Source: Polyangiaceae bacterium
GTDB taxonomy: Bacteria; Myxococcota; Polyangia; Polyangiales; Polyangiaceae
Direction of reading: 5' to 3'
Length of the DNA: 64,000 bases
Assembly: GCA_025936205.1 (NCBI GenBank)
Contig: JAICTU010000002.1
Span: 4,297-68,296 of the forward strand
Part shown: in pieces, positions 1 to 8,782 of the stretch
How positions within the stretch are numbered: position 1 is the first letter of the stretch
How the letters are laid out: every line of letters begins with the position of its first letter
Notes under the pieces: model-generated
The model's database searches: none
What the model saw: the letters and a program-made list of their open reading frames with translations, nothing else
What the model was told of the DNA's origin: nothing
Translations under genes and position numbers: made by a program

Positions 1-1
1 G

Positions 2-574
2 GAGCCGGGCGGCTTCGGGGAGACGCTGGGCAACGACGTGTCCCTGCTCACACGCGCGGTGGCGCCCTGCCAGCGCTTGCTCGCCCGCGCCAGAGAGAAG
101 GGGGTGTTCATCATCCACACCCGTGAAGGGCACAGGCCCGACCTCAGCGATGCACCCAGGGCCAAGGTAGAGCGCGGCGCGCCCGAATTGCGCATCGGGG
201 CAAAGGGGCCAATGGGGCGCATCCTCGTGCGCGGCGAGCCCGGCCACGACATCATTACGGAGCTGTATCCGAGGAGCGGCGAGCCTGTCGTCGACAAGCC
301 GGGCAAGGGTGCATTTTACGCCACGGAGTTGCAGCTCCTCCTCGACAACCGTGACATCGAGAACCTGATCGTGTGCGGCGTCACCACCGAGGTGTGCGTG
401 CATACGACCGTGCGCGAGGGCAATGATCGCGGCTACCGCTGCATCGTGCCCTCGGACTGCTGCGCCTCGTACTTCCCCGAGTTCCATGCGGCGGGTCTAG
501 CCATGATCCGCGCGCAAGGTGGCATCTTCGGCTGGGTCACGGACAGCGAGCGCGTACTCGCCGCGCTGGCCTGA
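2..574 (+). CDS. Isochorismatase-family cysteine hydrolase, 5' partial
   Basis: This is the C-terminal part of an isochorismatase-like amidohydrolase, of the type represented by biuret and ureidoacrylate hydrolases. The reading frame is open from base 2, so the true start lies left of the window. The family's active-site Lys is in GKGAFYAT and the nucleophilic Cys in CGVTTEVCVHTTVREG, with the usual preceding cis-peptide region (VTTE). The N-terminal catalytic Asp, normally in a DMQxDF motif, should be just upstream: the first visible residues (EPGGFGETLGN) match the sequence that follows it. A GTG at 38 is in frame but would remove this conserved segment, so I reject it as the start. The stop is 30 nt before a permease gene, which suggests that the permease imports this enzyme's amide or ureido substrate. 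The exact substrate cannot be fixed from sequence. Confidence 0.88.
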   Translation, partial: EPGGFGETLGNDVSLLTRAVAPCQRLLARAREKGVFIIHTREGHRPDLSDAPRAKVERGAPELRIGAKGPMGRILVRGEPGHDIITELYPRSGEPVVDKPGKGAFYATELQLLLDNRDIENLIVCGVTTEVCVHTTVREGNDRGYRCIVPSDCCASYFPEFHAAGLAMIRAQGGIFGWVTDSERVLAALA

Positions 575-604
575 GCGGTCCTTTCACGACAAGGAGTCTG
601 CGCG

Positions 605-2188
605 ATGATGAGCAAACCTAGAATCTGGTCTCCGGGGGATTGGAACGCATTCTTCGGGTTCGGTACCAACATCCTCGTCAATCTGCTGGTGCTCACCGGC
701 CTGCTGCGCTTCGTGATCAAGATGCCGGATGAGCTGGTGTTCGGGCGCATCGTGCCGGCCACCGGCATGATGATGTTCCTGAGCACGATGTACTACGCCC
801 GGCTCGCCTACAAGCTGGCGCAGAAGACGGGGCGCACGGACATCTGCGCGCTGCCCTCGGGCATCAGCGTGCCCCACATGTTCATCGTCACGTTCGTGAT
901 CATGCTGCCGATCGCGATCAAGACGGGCGATCCGGTCAAGGGCTGGGAGGCGGGGCTCACGTGGGTCTTCGTGCAGAGCTTCGTGCTGATGGCCGGCGGC
1001 TTCGTGGCGCCACTGATCCGCAAGATTGCGCCGCGTGCCGCGCTGCTCGGTACGCTCGCCGGCGTCTCGATCGCATTCATCTCCATGCGTCCCGCCATGG
1101 AGATGTTCATGACCCCGGTGATCGGCGTGCTGTGCTTCGCGCTGATCGTCGCCAGCTGGTTTGGCGGCGTGCGCTACTTCAAGGGCGTGCCGGCGGGGCT
1201 GGTGGCGATCCTGGTGGGCACGGCGATCGCCTGGTCGAGCACGGCGCTCGGGCTCGACTACGGCGGGATGAGCCTGGCGAAGCTGGGCGAGTCGGTCGCG
1301 AGCTTCGGTTTCTCGCTGCCCGTCCCGGCCGTGGGCCACGTGTTCTCGGGGTTTCAGTTCATCGGCGTGATCCTGGTCACGGCGATCCCGTTCGGCATCT
1401 ATGATCTGGTCGAGGCGCTCGACAACGTGGAGAGCGCTGCGGTCGCCGGCGACAGCTTTCCGACCACGCGCGTGCTCACCGCGGATGGCGTGGTCAGCCT
1501 GATCGGCTGCCTGATGGGCAATCCGTTCATCAACGCCGTGTACATCGGCCATCCCGGCTGGAAGGCGATGGGGGGGCGCATCGGTTACTCGGGCGCGACC
1601 GGCATCCTGGTGCTGTTGCTGTCGTGGTTCGGCATCATCAGCGTGATGGTCTCGCTGATCCCGGTGGTGGCCATCTCACCGATCCTGCTCTACATCGGCA
1701 TGCTGATCGGCGCGCAGGCCTTCCAGGAGACGCCGAAGAAGCACGCTCCGGCGATCGTGCTGGCGCTGACGCCGCACCTGGCGGCCTGGGGCAAGCTGCA
1801 GATCGACAATGCCCTGGGCGCGGCGGGCACCAGTGCTGCCGCCGTGGGTCTCGACAAGATGCTGCAGAACGGCGTCCTGTATCACGGCATGGCCGTGATG
1901 GGCGGCGGAGCGATTCTCGGCGGGCTCATCCTGGCGTCGATCGCTGTGTTCGTGATCGAGCGCCAGCTGATCAAGGCCGCGATCGCCTCGTGCGTGGCCG
2001 CGGCGCTCACGTTCTTTGGCTTCATGCACGGCGAAGCGATCGGCATCGCACAGACGCCAACGGTCGCAGCGGCGTACGTCGGCGTGGCGCTCTTCCTGTT
2101 CGGCTGCGCCAAGTTCGCCACGACGACAGAGGCAGCCCCCGAATCGGAGCCCGAGGCACCCCACGCGGTTCCCGAGCCCGCGGAATGA
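605..2188 (+). CDS. NCS2/AzgA-like xanthine-uracil-type permease
   Basis: A 527-residue polytopic membrane protein with roughly a dozen hydrophobic segments. It resembles the nucleobase:cation symporter-2/AzgA superfamily but is not a close match to a named transporter. A segment with EALDNVESAAVAGDSFP fits the substrate-binding TM8 loop region of that fold (an acidic residue followed by small residues and a helix break). The C-terminus is a charged Glu/Pro-rich tail. A clear AGGAG lies 8 nt upstream of the ATG. It is 30 nt downstream of the cysteine hydrolase and surely in the same operon. Such permeases often sit next to biuret- or ureidoacrylate-hydrolase-like enzymes, so uptake of a cyclic or linear ureide is a reasonable inference. 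Uracil/xanthine permease is the alternative reading. Confidence 0.82.
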   Translation: MMSKPRIWSPGDWNAFFGFGTNILVNLLVLTGLLRFVIKMPDELVFGRIVPATGMMMFLSTMYYARLAYKLAQKTGRTDICALPSGISVPHMFIVTFVIMLPIAIKTGDPVKGWEAGLTWVFVQSFVLMAGGFVAPLIRKIAPRAALLGTLAGVSIAFISMRPAMEMFMTPVIGVLCFALIVASWFGGVRYFKGVPAGLVAILVGTAIAWSSTALGLDYGGMSLAKLGESVASFGFSLPVPAVGHVFSGFQFIGVILVTAIPFGIYDLVEALDNVESAAVAGDSFPTTRVLTADGVVSLIGCLMGNPFINAVYIGHPGWKAMGGRIGYSGATGILVLLLSWFGIISVMVSLIPVVAISPILLYIGMLIGAQAFQETPKKHAPAIVLALTPHLAAWGKLQIDNALGAAGTSAAAVGLDKMLQNGVLYHGMAVMGGGAILGGLILASIAVFVIERQLIKAAIASCVAAALTFFGFMHGEAIGIAQTPTVAAAYVGVALFLFGCAKFATTTEAAPESEPEAPHAVPEPAE

Positions 2189-2207
2189 CTGAAACGCGGC
2201 CAAGGAA

Positions 2208-2252
2208 GAGGGGCCAAGTATCATCCTTGACCCCTCGAGCCCTTGGCCCCTC
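2208..2252. terminator. Bidirectional hairpin between convergent genes
   Basis: A perfect 11-bp inverted repeat (GAGGGGCCAAG at 2208-2218 and its complement at 2242-2252) with a 23-nt loop fills the 69-bp gap between the permease and the oppositely oriented aminotransferase. The position suits a terminator shared by both genes. There is no U-tract, which is common in GC-rich genomes. Confidence 0.6.
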
Positions 2253-2257
2253 GACCC

Positions 2258-3463
2258 CTATTTCAAGACCGCGGCGATCGCCTCGGTCACGGGCTCGATG
2301 TTCTTCTCGTTCATCGCGGCCACGCAGATACGGCCGCTATCGACGATGTACACACCGAACTCCGAGCGCAGGCGGCGCACCGCGTTCAGTTCCAGGCCGG
2401 AGTAGGAGAACATGCCCTTCTGCTTGGCGATGAAGGAGAAGTCGCGCTGCACGCCGCGCTCCGCCAGGCGGCGCACGAACAGGTCGCGCATGCTCTGGAT
2501 GCGCTCGCGCATCTCGGTGACCTCACCCTCCCAGCGCTTGCGCAGCTCCGCATCTGCCAGCACCAGGGCCACCACCTGCCCGCCGTGCGAGCTCGGGTTC
2601 GAGTAATTCGTGCGGATCACGCGCTTCAGCTGCGAGGTGACGCGCTTGGCCTCGTCGGCGCTGCTGGTCACGAAGCACACGGCGCCGACGCGCTCGCGGT
2701 ACAGCGAGAACGACTTGGAGAACGACGAAGCGACCAGGAAGGGCTGACCGGACTCCGCAAACAGGCGCACGGAGAGCGCGTCCTGGTCGATGCCCTCGCC
2801 GAAGCCCTGGTAAGCAAAGTCGATGAACGGCAGCAGCGAGCGCTGCTTGCAGATGTTGACGACCTCCTGCCACTGCCCCGGCGTCGGATCGGCGCCCGTC
2901 GGGTTGTGGCAGCAGGCATGCAGCAGCACGATGCTGCCCGAGGGGATCTTGTTCAGCGAATCGCGCATCGCCGCGAAGTCGAGCCCGTGCGTCTCGGGCG
3001 AGTAGTAGGCGTACTCCTTCACGGTGAAGCCGGCGGACTCGAACACCGCGCGATGGTTCTCCCAGCTGGGCTGGCTGATGTAGAGCTCCGCCTTGGGCAA
3101 GAAGCGCTTCAGAAAATCAGCGCCGACCTTCAGCGCGCCGGTACCGCCGAGGGCCTGAGCGGTGACCACGCGGCCTTCCTTGATCAGCGCGGAGTCGCGC
3201 CCGAAGAGCAGGGCCTGGACCTCTTGCCGATACGCGGGAAGCCCATCGATCGGCAAATACGCCTTCGAGTCTTCCTTTTCGTACCAGCGGTGCTCGGCAT
3301 CGCGCACCACCGACAGCACGGGCACCTTGCCCTGACCGTTCTGATACACGCCGACGCCCAGGTTGACCTTCTTGGGATTGGTATCCGCCTGGAAGGCTTC
3401 GGTGAGACCCAGGATCGGGTCGGCGGGCGCCTGGGTGACTTCGGAAAACGGGGACTGTGTCAT
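2258..3463 (-). CDS. Aspartate/aromatic amino acid aminotransferase (class I, PLP)
   Basis: A 401-residue class I aminotransferase of the AspC/TyrB type, which transfers amino groups between aspartate or aromatic amino acids and 2-oxoglutarate. The PLP-binding Lys is about residue 250 in SSFSKSFSLYRERVG. The HACCHNPTGADPT motif (about residues 182-194) is the cofactor and substrate pocket, and IDFAYQGFG carries the Asp/Tyr that contact PLP. The start at 3463 is chosen because MTQSPFSEV matches the family N-terminus and has GGAG 6 nt upstream. An in-frame upstream extension to 3589 is Arg/Pro-rich and unlike the family. Length is typical (about 400). Aspartate versus aromatic specificity cannot be assigned from what I can see. 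Confidence 0.93.
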   Translation of the reverse strand: MTQSPFSEVTQAPADPILGLTEAFQADTNPKKVNLGVGVYQNGQGKVPVLSVVRDAEHRWYEKEDSKAYLPIDGLPAYRQEVQALLFGRDSALIKEGRVVTAQALGGTGALKVGADFLKRFLPKAELYISQPSWENHRAVFESAGFTVKEYAYYSPETHGLDFAAMRDSLNKIPSGSIVLLHACCHNPTGADPTPGQWQEVVNICKQRSLLPFIDFAYQGFGEGIDQDALSVRLFAESGQPFLVASSFSKSFSLYRERVGAVCFVTSSADEAKRVTSQLKRVIRTNYSNPSSHGGQVVALVLADAELRKRWEGEVTEMRERIQSMRDLFVRRLAERGVQRDFSFIAKQKGMFSYSGLELNAVRRLRSEFGVYIVDSGRICVAAMNEKNIEPVTEAIAAVLK

Positions 3464-3682
3464 GGACTCCAACCTATTCGACCCGACTCGATCGATGCCC
3501 AGCGGTCCGCTGGGTCGCGAGCGCGTGCTCGCAAGAGGGTCGGGCGCGCCAGTCTTAGCGCAAAACTCTCGGCTGCGGGTGTCCCGCAATGGAGGCTCCG
3601 GAAGCGCTCGCGCGCATGCCCAACCAGGGCATGCGCGGCAACACTCCGCGGGAAAATCGTGCGGTCGTATCCGCGAGTTTAT

Positions 3683-3889
3683 TTACGCCGGCTTGTTGGA
3701 GTCGGCCTTGTTCGCATCCGTCGCTGGGGGAGCAGGGGGCGCATCCGGATCCCGACCTGCCAGACCTTCACGCAGCCCCCGCAGTCCCTGACCGAGGCCC
3801 TTACCGACATCTCCCAATCGCTTGGGCCCGAATACCAGCAGGACCACGACGAGCACCACGAGCCAGTGCAAGGGGCTCATTGTTCCCAT
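3683..3889 (-). CDS. tatA: Sec-independent translocase subunit TatA
   Basis: A 68-residue TatA/E-type subunit of the twin-arginine translocase. It has one N-terminal membrane helix (LVVLVVVLLVFG), the characteristic FGPKRL hinge, and an amphipathic helix (GDVGKGLGQGLRGLREGL), followed by a short Ala/Pro/Asp-rich tail. TatA multimers form the pore that exports folded proteins across the inner membrane. A second ATG three codons in (MSPLHW) is an equally good start: GGGA precedes it, while AAGAGA precedes the first. No tatB or tatC is adjacent, so the rest of the Tat system must be elsewhere. Confidence 0.93.
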   Translation of the reverse strand: MGTMSPLHWLVVLVVVLLVFGPKRLGDVGKGLGQGLRGLREGLAGRDPDAPPAPPATDANKADSNKPA

Positions 3890-4162
3890 AATCTCTTTGT
3901 CTCCGTTACTTCTCGAACAGGGCCACTATAGCCAATCGCTGCAGGCGATCGGGGGATCCAAATCGACGCTCTCGATGCCGAGCGTTTTTGGAATGCCTGG
4001 GCTGCGGGGTGTCGCCGCGTCACACAGGCCGTGAGGACAGCATGTACCCCGCTGCCGACGAACGCAAGCGGACGAATGACCCGATCTGACACGGTGCGTC
4101 ACCCTCCGGTGCAGGCCCTCGCGGTGCGATCCGCTCGTGGGCCGGCAATGGAGAGATCGCAG

Positions 4163-5509
4163 CTACAGTGCTTCTGCAGCTTCGCGGCGGCCTTCTGCTG
4201 CGGAGGCCTCACTGCTGCTCTCCGGAGTGTTGGGGAACGGCGCGAACCAGGCAGCGATCACCGACGGGATGCTGGCGATCATCACGAACAGGAAGAAGCT
4301 CTTGTAGCCGATCGCGTCGGCGATGGGACCACTCGCCATCTGCGTGGGGATCAGCACCAGGTTCATCAACGACGTGCAGAACGCGTAGTGCGTCATGTGA
4401 TATTTGCCGGGTGAGATCTGCTGCATCATGTACAGCATGTTGGCGACGAAGCCGAAGCTGTAGCCGAACTTCTCGACCGTCACCAGTGCGCCGATGGTGT
4501 AGAACGACAGGTGCGCGTCCGGCGACTGCAGGTGGCTCAGGATCACGTAGCAGAGGTGCGGGATGTTCATGCACAGGGCCATGAACACCAGCGTGCGCTT
4601 CAGGCCGGAGCGCGCGATGAAGGCACCGCCGGCGATGCCGCCGCCCAGGCTCACCACCGTGCTGATCAGACCATCGATCAGGCCCTTGTTCTCCAGGGTC
4701 AGACCGAGGCCACCGTCGGCCAGCCTGGCCTGCATGAACAGCGGCGCCTCCACCAGCAGAAAGCCCTCGCCACTGCGGTACAGGAACACGAACAGCAGCA
4801 TCAGCCAGATCTTCGGCTTGCGCACAAAGTCGGCCACCTGCGTGAAAAACGTGCTGAAAATCTCGGATGAGCCGCTCGGACGCTCGGGGATCGACCCCGT
4901 TGGCAGCATGAAATAGTTGTACAGGCCCAGCCCCGTCATCACGGCGGCGCTCAGGCACAGCGCGAGCGCCCAGGCCAGCTTCGGCTCGAAGCCGAGCTCC
5001 GTCTTCAGCGCGCCCGCGAGCAGCACCACGATCGAGGTCGCGAAGATGCGCCCCGTCACCCAGAAGGCGCCCTGCAAACCGATCCAGGCGGCCTGGCGCT
5101 CCTTATCGAGCGAGGTGATGTAGACGCCGTCGATGCAGATGTCCTGCGTCGCGGAGGAAAATGCGATCAGCCACAACAGGCCGATGATCACCTGGAAGTA
5201 GTTGGGCAGGCTCAAGCTCAGGGCCATCACCCCGAGCAACACCGCCATGGCGAACTCCATGGACAGCACCCAGAACTTCTTCGTCTTGAACATGTCGAGG
5301 AAGCCCGCGTACAGCGGCTTGAGCGACCACATGATCCCGACGCTCGCCGTCGCCAGCGTGATCTGGGAATCGGAGTGCCCCAGATCCTTGAACATGGTGC
5401 CCGCGACCCAGATCACCATGGCGAACGGGATGCCCTCGGCGAGATAGGCGCTGGGGACCCAGAACGCAGGATGTCGAGCAGGTGCTGTCGGTGTGTCCAT
5501 CAAGCTCAA
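4163..5509 (-). CDS. AmpG-like MFS permease
   Basis: A 448-residue major facilitator with about 12 hydrophobic segments. It resembles the AmpG/PAT branch, which imports muropeptides (GlcNAc-anhydroMurNAc peptides) during cell-wall recycling. Branch features are the N-terminal YLAEGIPFA, a DMFKTKKFW loop after TM2/3 in place of the usual MFS RxGRR, and SSATQDICIDGVYI, matching the AmpG T-Q-D-I-x-x-D-G motif. The C-terminal tail is Ser/Ala/Glu-rich and cytoplasmic. It is a single gene with no recycling enzyme next to it. A start codon at 5509 (MSLMDTP) or the second Met three codons later are both possible. The fold is certain; the muropeptide substrate is inferred from the branch motif. Confidence 0.8.
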   Translation of the reverse strand: MSLMDTPTAPARHPAFWVPSAYLAEGIPFAMVIWVAGTMFKDLGHSDSQITLATASVGIMWSLKPLYAGFLDMFKTKKFWVLSMEFAMAVLLGVMALSLSLPNYFQVIIGLLWLIAFSSATQDICIDGVYITSLDKERQAAWIGLQGAFWVTGRIFATSIVVLLAGALKTELGFEPKLAWALALCLSAAVMTGLGLYNYFMLPTGSIPERPSGSSEIFSTFFTQVADFVRKPKIWLMLLFVFLYRSGEGFLLVEAPLFMQARLADGGLGLTLENKGLIDGLISTVVSLGGGIAGGAFIARSGLKRTLVFMALCMNIPHLCYVILSHLQSPDAHLSFYTIGALVTVEKFGYSFGFVANMLYMMQQISPGKYHMTHYAFCTSLMNLVLIPTQMASGPIADAIGYKSFFLFVMIASIPSVIAAWFAPFPNTPESSSEASAAEGRREAAEAL

Positions 5510-5836
5510 TTTCTAGGCGAAGGGCGCGGGAGAGTAAACGTCCGTGCTGGCGGGCAGCGCGCTGACTTCTCGTGCCAAAAGCACACACACACCTCCTGGC
5601 GGAGCGCCTCCGGGGCGGTATTGTTTGCGGCGATTCCTCGGGCGACCGACAATTGGACCTTGACTGCCCGTTCCTCCGCCAAACCCCGAGCGCACGGCGC
5701 GGGGTTCGGAGAGATTGCGCGGAGCCGCTATCCGGCATTTGACCCGGGTTTCACGGCCGTTTCACCGGGCGCGAAGCGCGGGCAACGGCACTCCGGCGCT
5801 CGCGCCCGCCGTGCCTCGAGCTAGGCTGCTCCAACG
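5510..5836. other. Divergent intergenic region
   Basis: These 327 bases separate the divergently oriented AmpG-like and ACT-domain genes and must hold both promoters. I see a short CA dinucleotide run at about 5582-5592 and no convincing gene, hairpin or consensus promoter. Confidence 0.5.
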
Positions 5837-6574
5837 ATGAGCGCCAGGGTGCACGAGCGGGTCCTCTCCGAGCAGGCGGCAGACTTTCTGGAATCGATGC
5901 CAGCGGCGTACCGGAACGCGTTTTCCGACGCCGACGTGGAGGAGCACGCGCAGATCGTGGCGCAGCGCGGCAGCGAGCTGGCGCGGGCGGTGGTCTGGCG
6001 CACGCTGCCGCAAGGCCTGGCCATCTTGTGTGTCGTGACCGAAGATCGTCCCGGGCTGGTGGCGCTGGTGAGCTCCGCCTTCGTGGCGCACGCGCTGGAT
6101 GTGCGCTCGGCGCAGATCTATTGCCGCGCTCACCCGGCGGGGGTCGAGGCGGTCGACTTCTTCTGGCTGCGCAACGTCGGGGGCGGCGTGCCCGAGCCCA
6201 GCCGGCTCGAAGCCTGCACGCGCACCATCCGCGATTTGCTGCAGAGCACCAGTGCGGAGCCGCAGCTGGCGGCGCCCAGCGCCAGCGGCGACGGCAGCGC
6301 CAGCGTCACCTACACCCCAGATCCCTCCGGCGCGGACCACTGGCAGGTGTCGCTCGAGGCGCGCGACTTTCCGGGGCTGCTCCACACCGTGGCCAAGCTG
6401 TTGCATCAACACGGGCTGGAAGTCTCGCGCTGCGAGATCCGTACCGAAGAGGGCGTGGCTCGCGATCGCTTCTTCGTGGCGTCGTTCACGGGGGCCCCCG
6501 CCGAGCCGCAGCTGCGCGCGTTTCAGGGCGCGCTGCTCGGCGTGATCGCCGCGGTCGGCCGAAGCGCGAGCTGA
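5837..6574 (+). CDS. Tandem ACT-domain protein (GlnD C-terminus-like)
   Basis: A 245-residue cytoplasmic protein. It has an N-terminal helical segment (about 1-60) and two ACT-type ligand-binding modules. The first is about residues 65-140 (LCVVTEDRPGLVALVSSAF) and the second about 168-240 (SLEARDFPGLLHTVAKLL). The D-R/F-PGL turn in each is the hallmark of ACT domains. The arrangement resembles the C-terminal sensor half of the uridylyltransferase GlnD, but the nucleotidyltransferase and HD catalytic domains are absent, so this is a stand-alone amino-acid or nitrogen sensor. It lies about 11 kb from gltBD, and no direct link is visible. It is followed by the tetR efflux operon, probably as a separate transcript. 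Confidence 0.82.
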   Translation: MSARVHERVLSEQAADFLESMPAAYRNAFSDADVEEHAQIVAQRGSELARAVVWRTLPQGLAILCVVTEDRPGLVALVSSAFVAHALDVRSAQIYCRAHPAGVEAVDFFWLRNVGGGVPEPSRLEACTRTIRDLLQSTSAEPQLAAPSASGDGSASVTYTPDPSGADHWQVSLEARDFPGLLHTVAKLLHQHGLEVSRCEIRTEEGVARDRFFVASFTGAPAEPQLRAFQGALLGVIAAVGRSAS

Positions 6575-6683
6575 GCGGTTCGAGCGGGGCTCGGCGCCGG
6601 GCGCCGCCCAGCGGCCCCAGAATATGCCCGCTGCGCGGCGTCCACCTCAGGGGTGAAGCAGCCACCTTTTTCGGTGGCGACTC

Positions 6684-6725
6684 TTGCCGTTCCTTGAGCT
6701 GCGACATATATGAGTCGCAACTCAA
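6684..6725 (+). promoter_or_regulatory. tetR promoter overlapping a palindromic operator
   Basis: A sigma70-like pair, TTGCCG at 6684-6689 and TATATG at 6707-6712, is separated by 17 nt. The -10 lies at the centre of a 12-8-12 inverted repeat (TTGAGCTGCGAC at 6694-6705; GTCGCAACTCAA at 6714-6725) with 11 of 12 pairs matching. A repressor bound here would block RNA polymerase directly, as expected for autoregulation by the adjacent TetR protein. The repeat ends 3 nt before the tetR ATG, so the transcript should have a leader of only about 10 nt and no Shine-Dalgarno. Confidence 0.72.
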
Positions 6726-6728
6726 CAA

Positions 6729-7457
6729 ATGGTGTCCCGGGCTTCCCGCAGTGCCCCGTTGCAGGGCGATTCAGGTGCCGATGTCGGTGCTGCCGCGCAG
6801 GCGCGGCCTCGTGGCCGTCCGCCGGTGATCTCGCGCGAGCGCCTGCTCGAGATCGCGCGTGAGGTCTTCCTCGAGCACGGGATCCGCGCGACCACCGCCG
6901 AGGTGGCGACGCGTGCCGGCGTGGCAGAGGGCACGATCTTCCTGCGCTTCAAGTCCAAGGTGGACTTGTTCCGGGCCGCGATGCAGTTCGATCCCGACCA
7001 GGCGCTGGCCTTCGTGGAGTCGTTGCCGCAGCGCGCGGGCGCTCAGGACCTGCGCGCGACATTGCGCCAATTCGCGGAAGAGTTTCTGCGGCTGGGGCGT
7101 GTGGCAGTCCCCGTGATGATGATGACCTGGTCGAATCCGGACCAGACGGGATGCGTCGAACGCAGCCCGGAGCGCGGGCAGCGCTATCGGCGCGTGATCG
7201 CGGCCCTGCAGCGTTTCTTCGAGCTGGAGCTGGAGAGCGGGCGGCTGCGCGACGCGGATGCGGAGCTGCTGGCGCGCATGTTGATGGGCAGCCTGCACCA
7301 TTTCGTGATGGGGGAAGTGGTGGCGGGCGGCCCGGTGGGGCAGCTGAGCGCCGAGCAATACGCCGCGCAGGTCGTCGACGTGCTGCTGCGCGCGGCGGGG
7401 TTCAATGGATCGGGGCGGCGCTCTTCACGCCGCCGAGCTGGTGGCAGGGAGAGATGA
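6729..7457 (+). CDS. TetR-family repressor of the efflux operon
   Basis: A 242-residue TetR/AcrR regulator. A disordered 28-residue N-terminus leads into the DNA-binding domain: GRPPVISRERLLEIAREVF, then TTAEVATRAGVAEGTIFLRF, the helix-turn-helix with the typical F-x-x-K-x-x-L continuation. The C-terminal two-thirds is the helical ligand-binding and dimer domain. The start at 6729 directly abuts a palindrome that covers its own promoter, so I infer autorepression and control of the downstream pump genes. The stop overlaps the tolC-like start (ATGA), making tetR the first gene of the operon. The inducer is unknown, probably a hydrophobic drug or metabolite carried by the pump. Confidence 0.93.
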   Translation: MVSRASRSAPLQGDSGADVGAAAQARPRGRPPVISRERLLEIAREVFLEHGIRATTAEVATRAGVAEGTIFLRFKSKVDLFRAAMQFDPDQALAFVESLPQRAGAQDLRATLRQFAEEFLRLGRVAVPVMMMTWSNPDQTGCVERSPERGQRYRRVIAALQRFFELELESGRLRDADAELLARMLMGSLHHFVMGEVVAGGPVGQLSAEQYAAQVVDVLLRAAGFNGSGRRSSRRRAGGRER

Positions 7458-8782
7458 GCTCGATGGATCGACGCGGACGGTGGGGGATGATGAGCAGTGC
7501 GCTGGCAGTGCTGGCGCTGGCGGCGCCCGCGGGTGCCACGCAGCCGCTCGATTCTTTCCTGCGCCAGGCGGCGCAGCAGAGTTTCGACACGCGCGAGGCG
7601 CGCGCGACCGAGCAGCAGCGCACGTCGGAGGCGCAGGCCGCGCTGGGGCGCCTGCTCCCGGCCTTGTCCGCACGCGGCGTGTACACGCGCAACCAGAGCG
7701 AGGCCGCCATCACCGTGCCGGGCGATGTCCCGCGGAGCGTGACAATCACGCCCCTGAATCAGCTGGACGCCTTCGCGCAGCTGGACGTGCCGATCATCGA
7801 TCTGGCCAATCATCACCGCTACCACGCGGCGGTCGCCTCTGCGGAGGGCGCGAGCGCACAGCGCGAGGCAGCGGTGATCGACGTGTCGCGCAGCGTCGCG
7901 CGCGCGTACTACCAGTTTGTCGGTGCTTCCGCCCTGGTGCGTTCGGCGGAGAGCAGCATCGGCGCGGCGCAGGCCAACCTGACGCTGGTGGACGAGCGCC
8001 GGGGCGCCGGCGCCGCCACGGATCTCGATCACGAGCGCGCCGCCGCGAGCCTTGCGCGCGCGCAGCAGGACTCCGCCGACGCGGTGCTCGGCGCGGCGCT
8101 GGCCGCGCGCTCGCTGGAGACACTGAGCGGGCTCTCGCCCTCGCCCGCGCAGGAGGAGTTCCCCGAGGACGACCTGCACCTCGAGGGTCCCCTGGAGGGC
8201 TGGATGTCGCGCGCCAGCGACACGCCGCTCGTGCGCGCCGCGCGCCGCCAAGAGCACGCCGCCGATGAGAACCGCAAGGCCGCCGGGCAGAGCTTGCTGC
8301 CGACCCTGGCGGGCTCGGCGCAGGAGCGCGTCACCAACGCCACTGGCTTCGCCGGTCGCTCCAATTCCTACACCCTGCAGCTCACGCTGTCCTGGCGCTT
8401 CGACTACGGGCTGCTCGCCACGCGCGATGCGCAATCCGCCGCGCTCGACGCGCAGCTGGTGCGGGTGGAGCGCACGGAGCGCGCTGCCCAGGACGCCACC
8501 TACGAGGCGTACCGCCGCGTCGAGGCCGGCATCGCCAAGAGCCGCGCCGCTCGCGTGCAGGCGCAGGCCGCCGCGCGCGCCGCCGAGCTCTCCGAGGCGC
8601 GCTACGAGGCGGGCGTTGCCACGCAGTTGGACGTGACGCAAGCGCAACGCGACGCGTTCCTGGCGTCCGCGGCGCGCATCCAGTCCGATTCTGACCTCGC
8701 GTATGCGCGAGCGAGTCTACGCCTGGCCGTCGGTGCCAGCGTCACCAGCGGGGCGCCGTCGGCGCCGGAAAAGAACCCATGA
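7454..8782 (+). CDS. TolC-family outer-membrane efflux protein
   Basis: A 442-residue outer-membrane factor that forms the exit duct of a tripartite efflux pump. A signal peptide (hydrophobic SALAVLALAAPAGA) is followed by two structurally repeated halves rich in Ala/Glu/Arg heptads, as in the alpha-barrel of TolC. The later motif ELSEARYEAGVATQLDVTQA is the family signature near the C-terminus. The start overlaps the tetR stop by 4 nt and has AGGGAG just upstream. A longer in-frame extension into tetR is a shadow. It works with the adaptor and RND pump that follow without gaps. Confidence 0.93.
   Translation: MSSMDRRGRWGMMSSALAVLALAAPAGATQPLDSFLRQAAQQSFDTREARATEQQRTSEAQAALGRLLPALSARGVYTRNQSEAAITVPGDVPRSVTITPLNQLDAFAQLDVPIIDLANHHRYHAAVASAEGASAQREAAVIDVSRSVARAYYQFVGASALVRSAESSIGAAQANLTLVDERRGAGAATDLDHERAAASLARAQQDSADAVLGAALAARSLETLSGLSPSPAQEEFPEDDLHLEGPLEGWMSRASDTPLVRAARRQEHAADENRKAAGQSLLPTLAGSAQERVTNATGFAGRSNSYTLQLTLSWRFDYGLLATRDAQSAALDAQLVRVERTERAAQDATYEAYRRVEAGIAKSRAARVQAQAAARAAELSEARYEAGVATQLDVTQAQRDAFLASAARIQSDSDLAYARASLRLAVGASVTSGAPSAPEKNP

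Noticed and set aside
5582..5592. CA dinucleotide run
   Set aside because: Only about five repeats; too short to call a functional or phase-variable microsatellite.
6661..6678. GCCACC-TTTTTC-GGTGGC hairpin before tetR
   Set aside because: A 6-bp stem with the T run in the loop, not after the stem; weak as a terminator and not clearly part of the operator.
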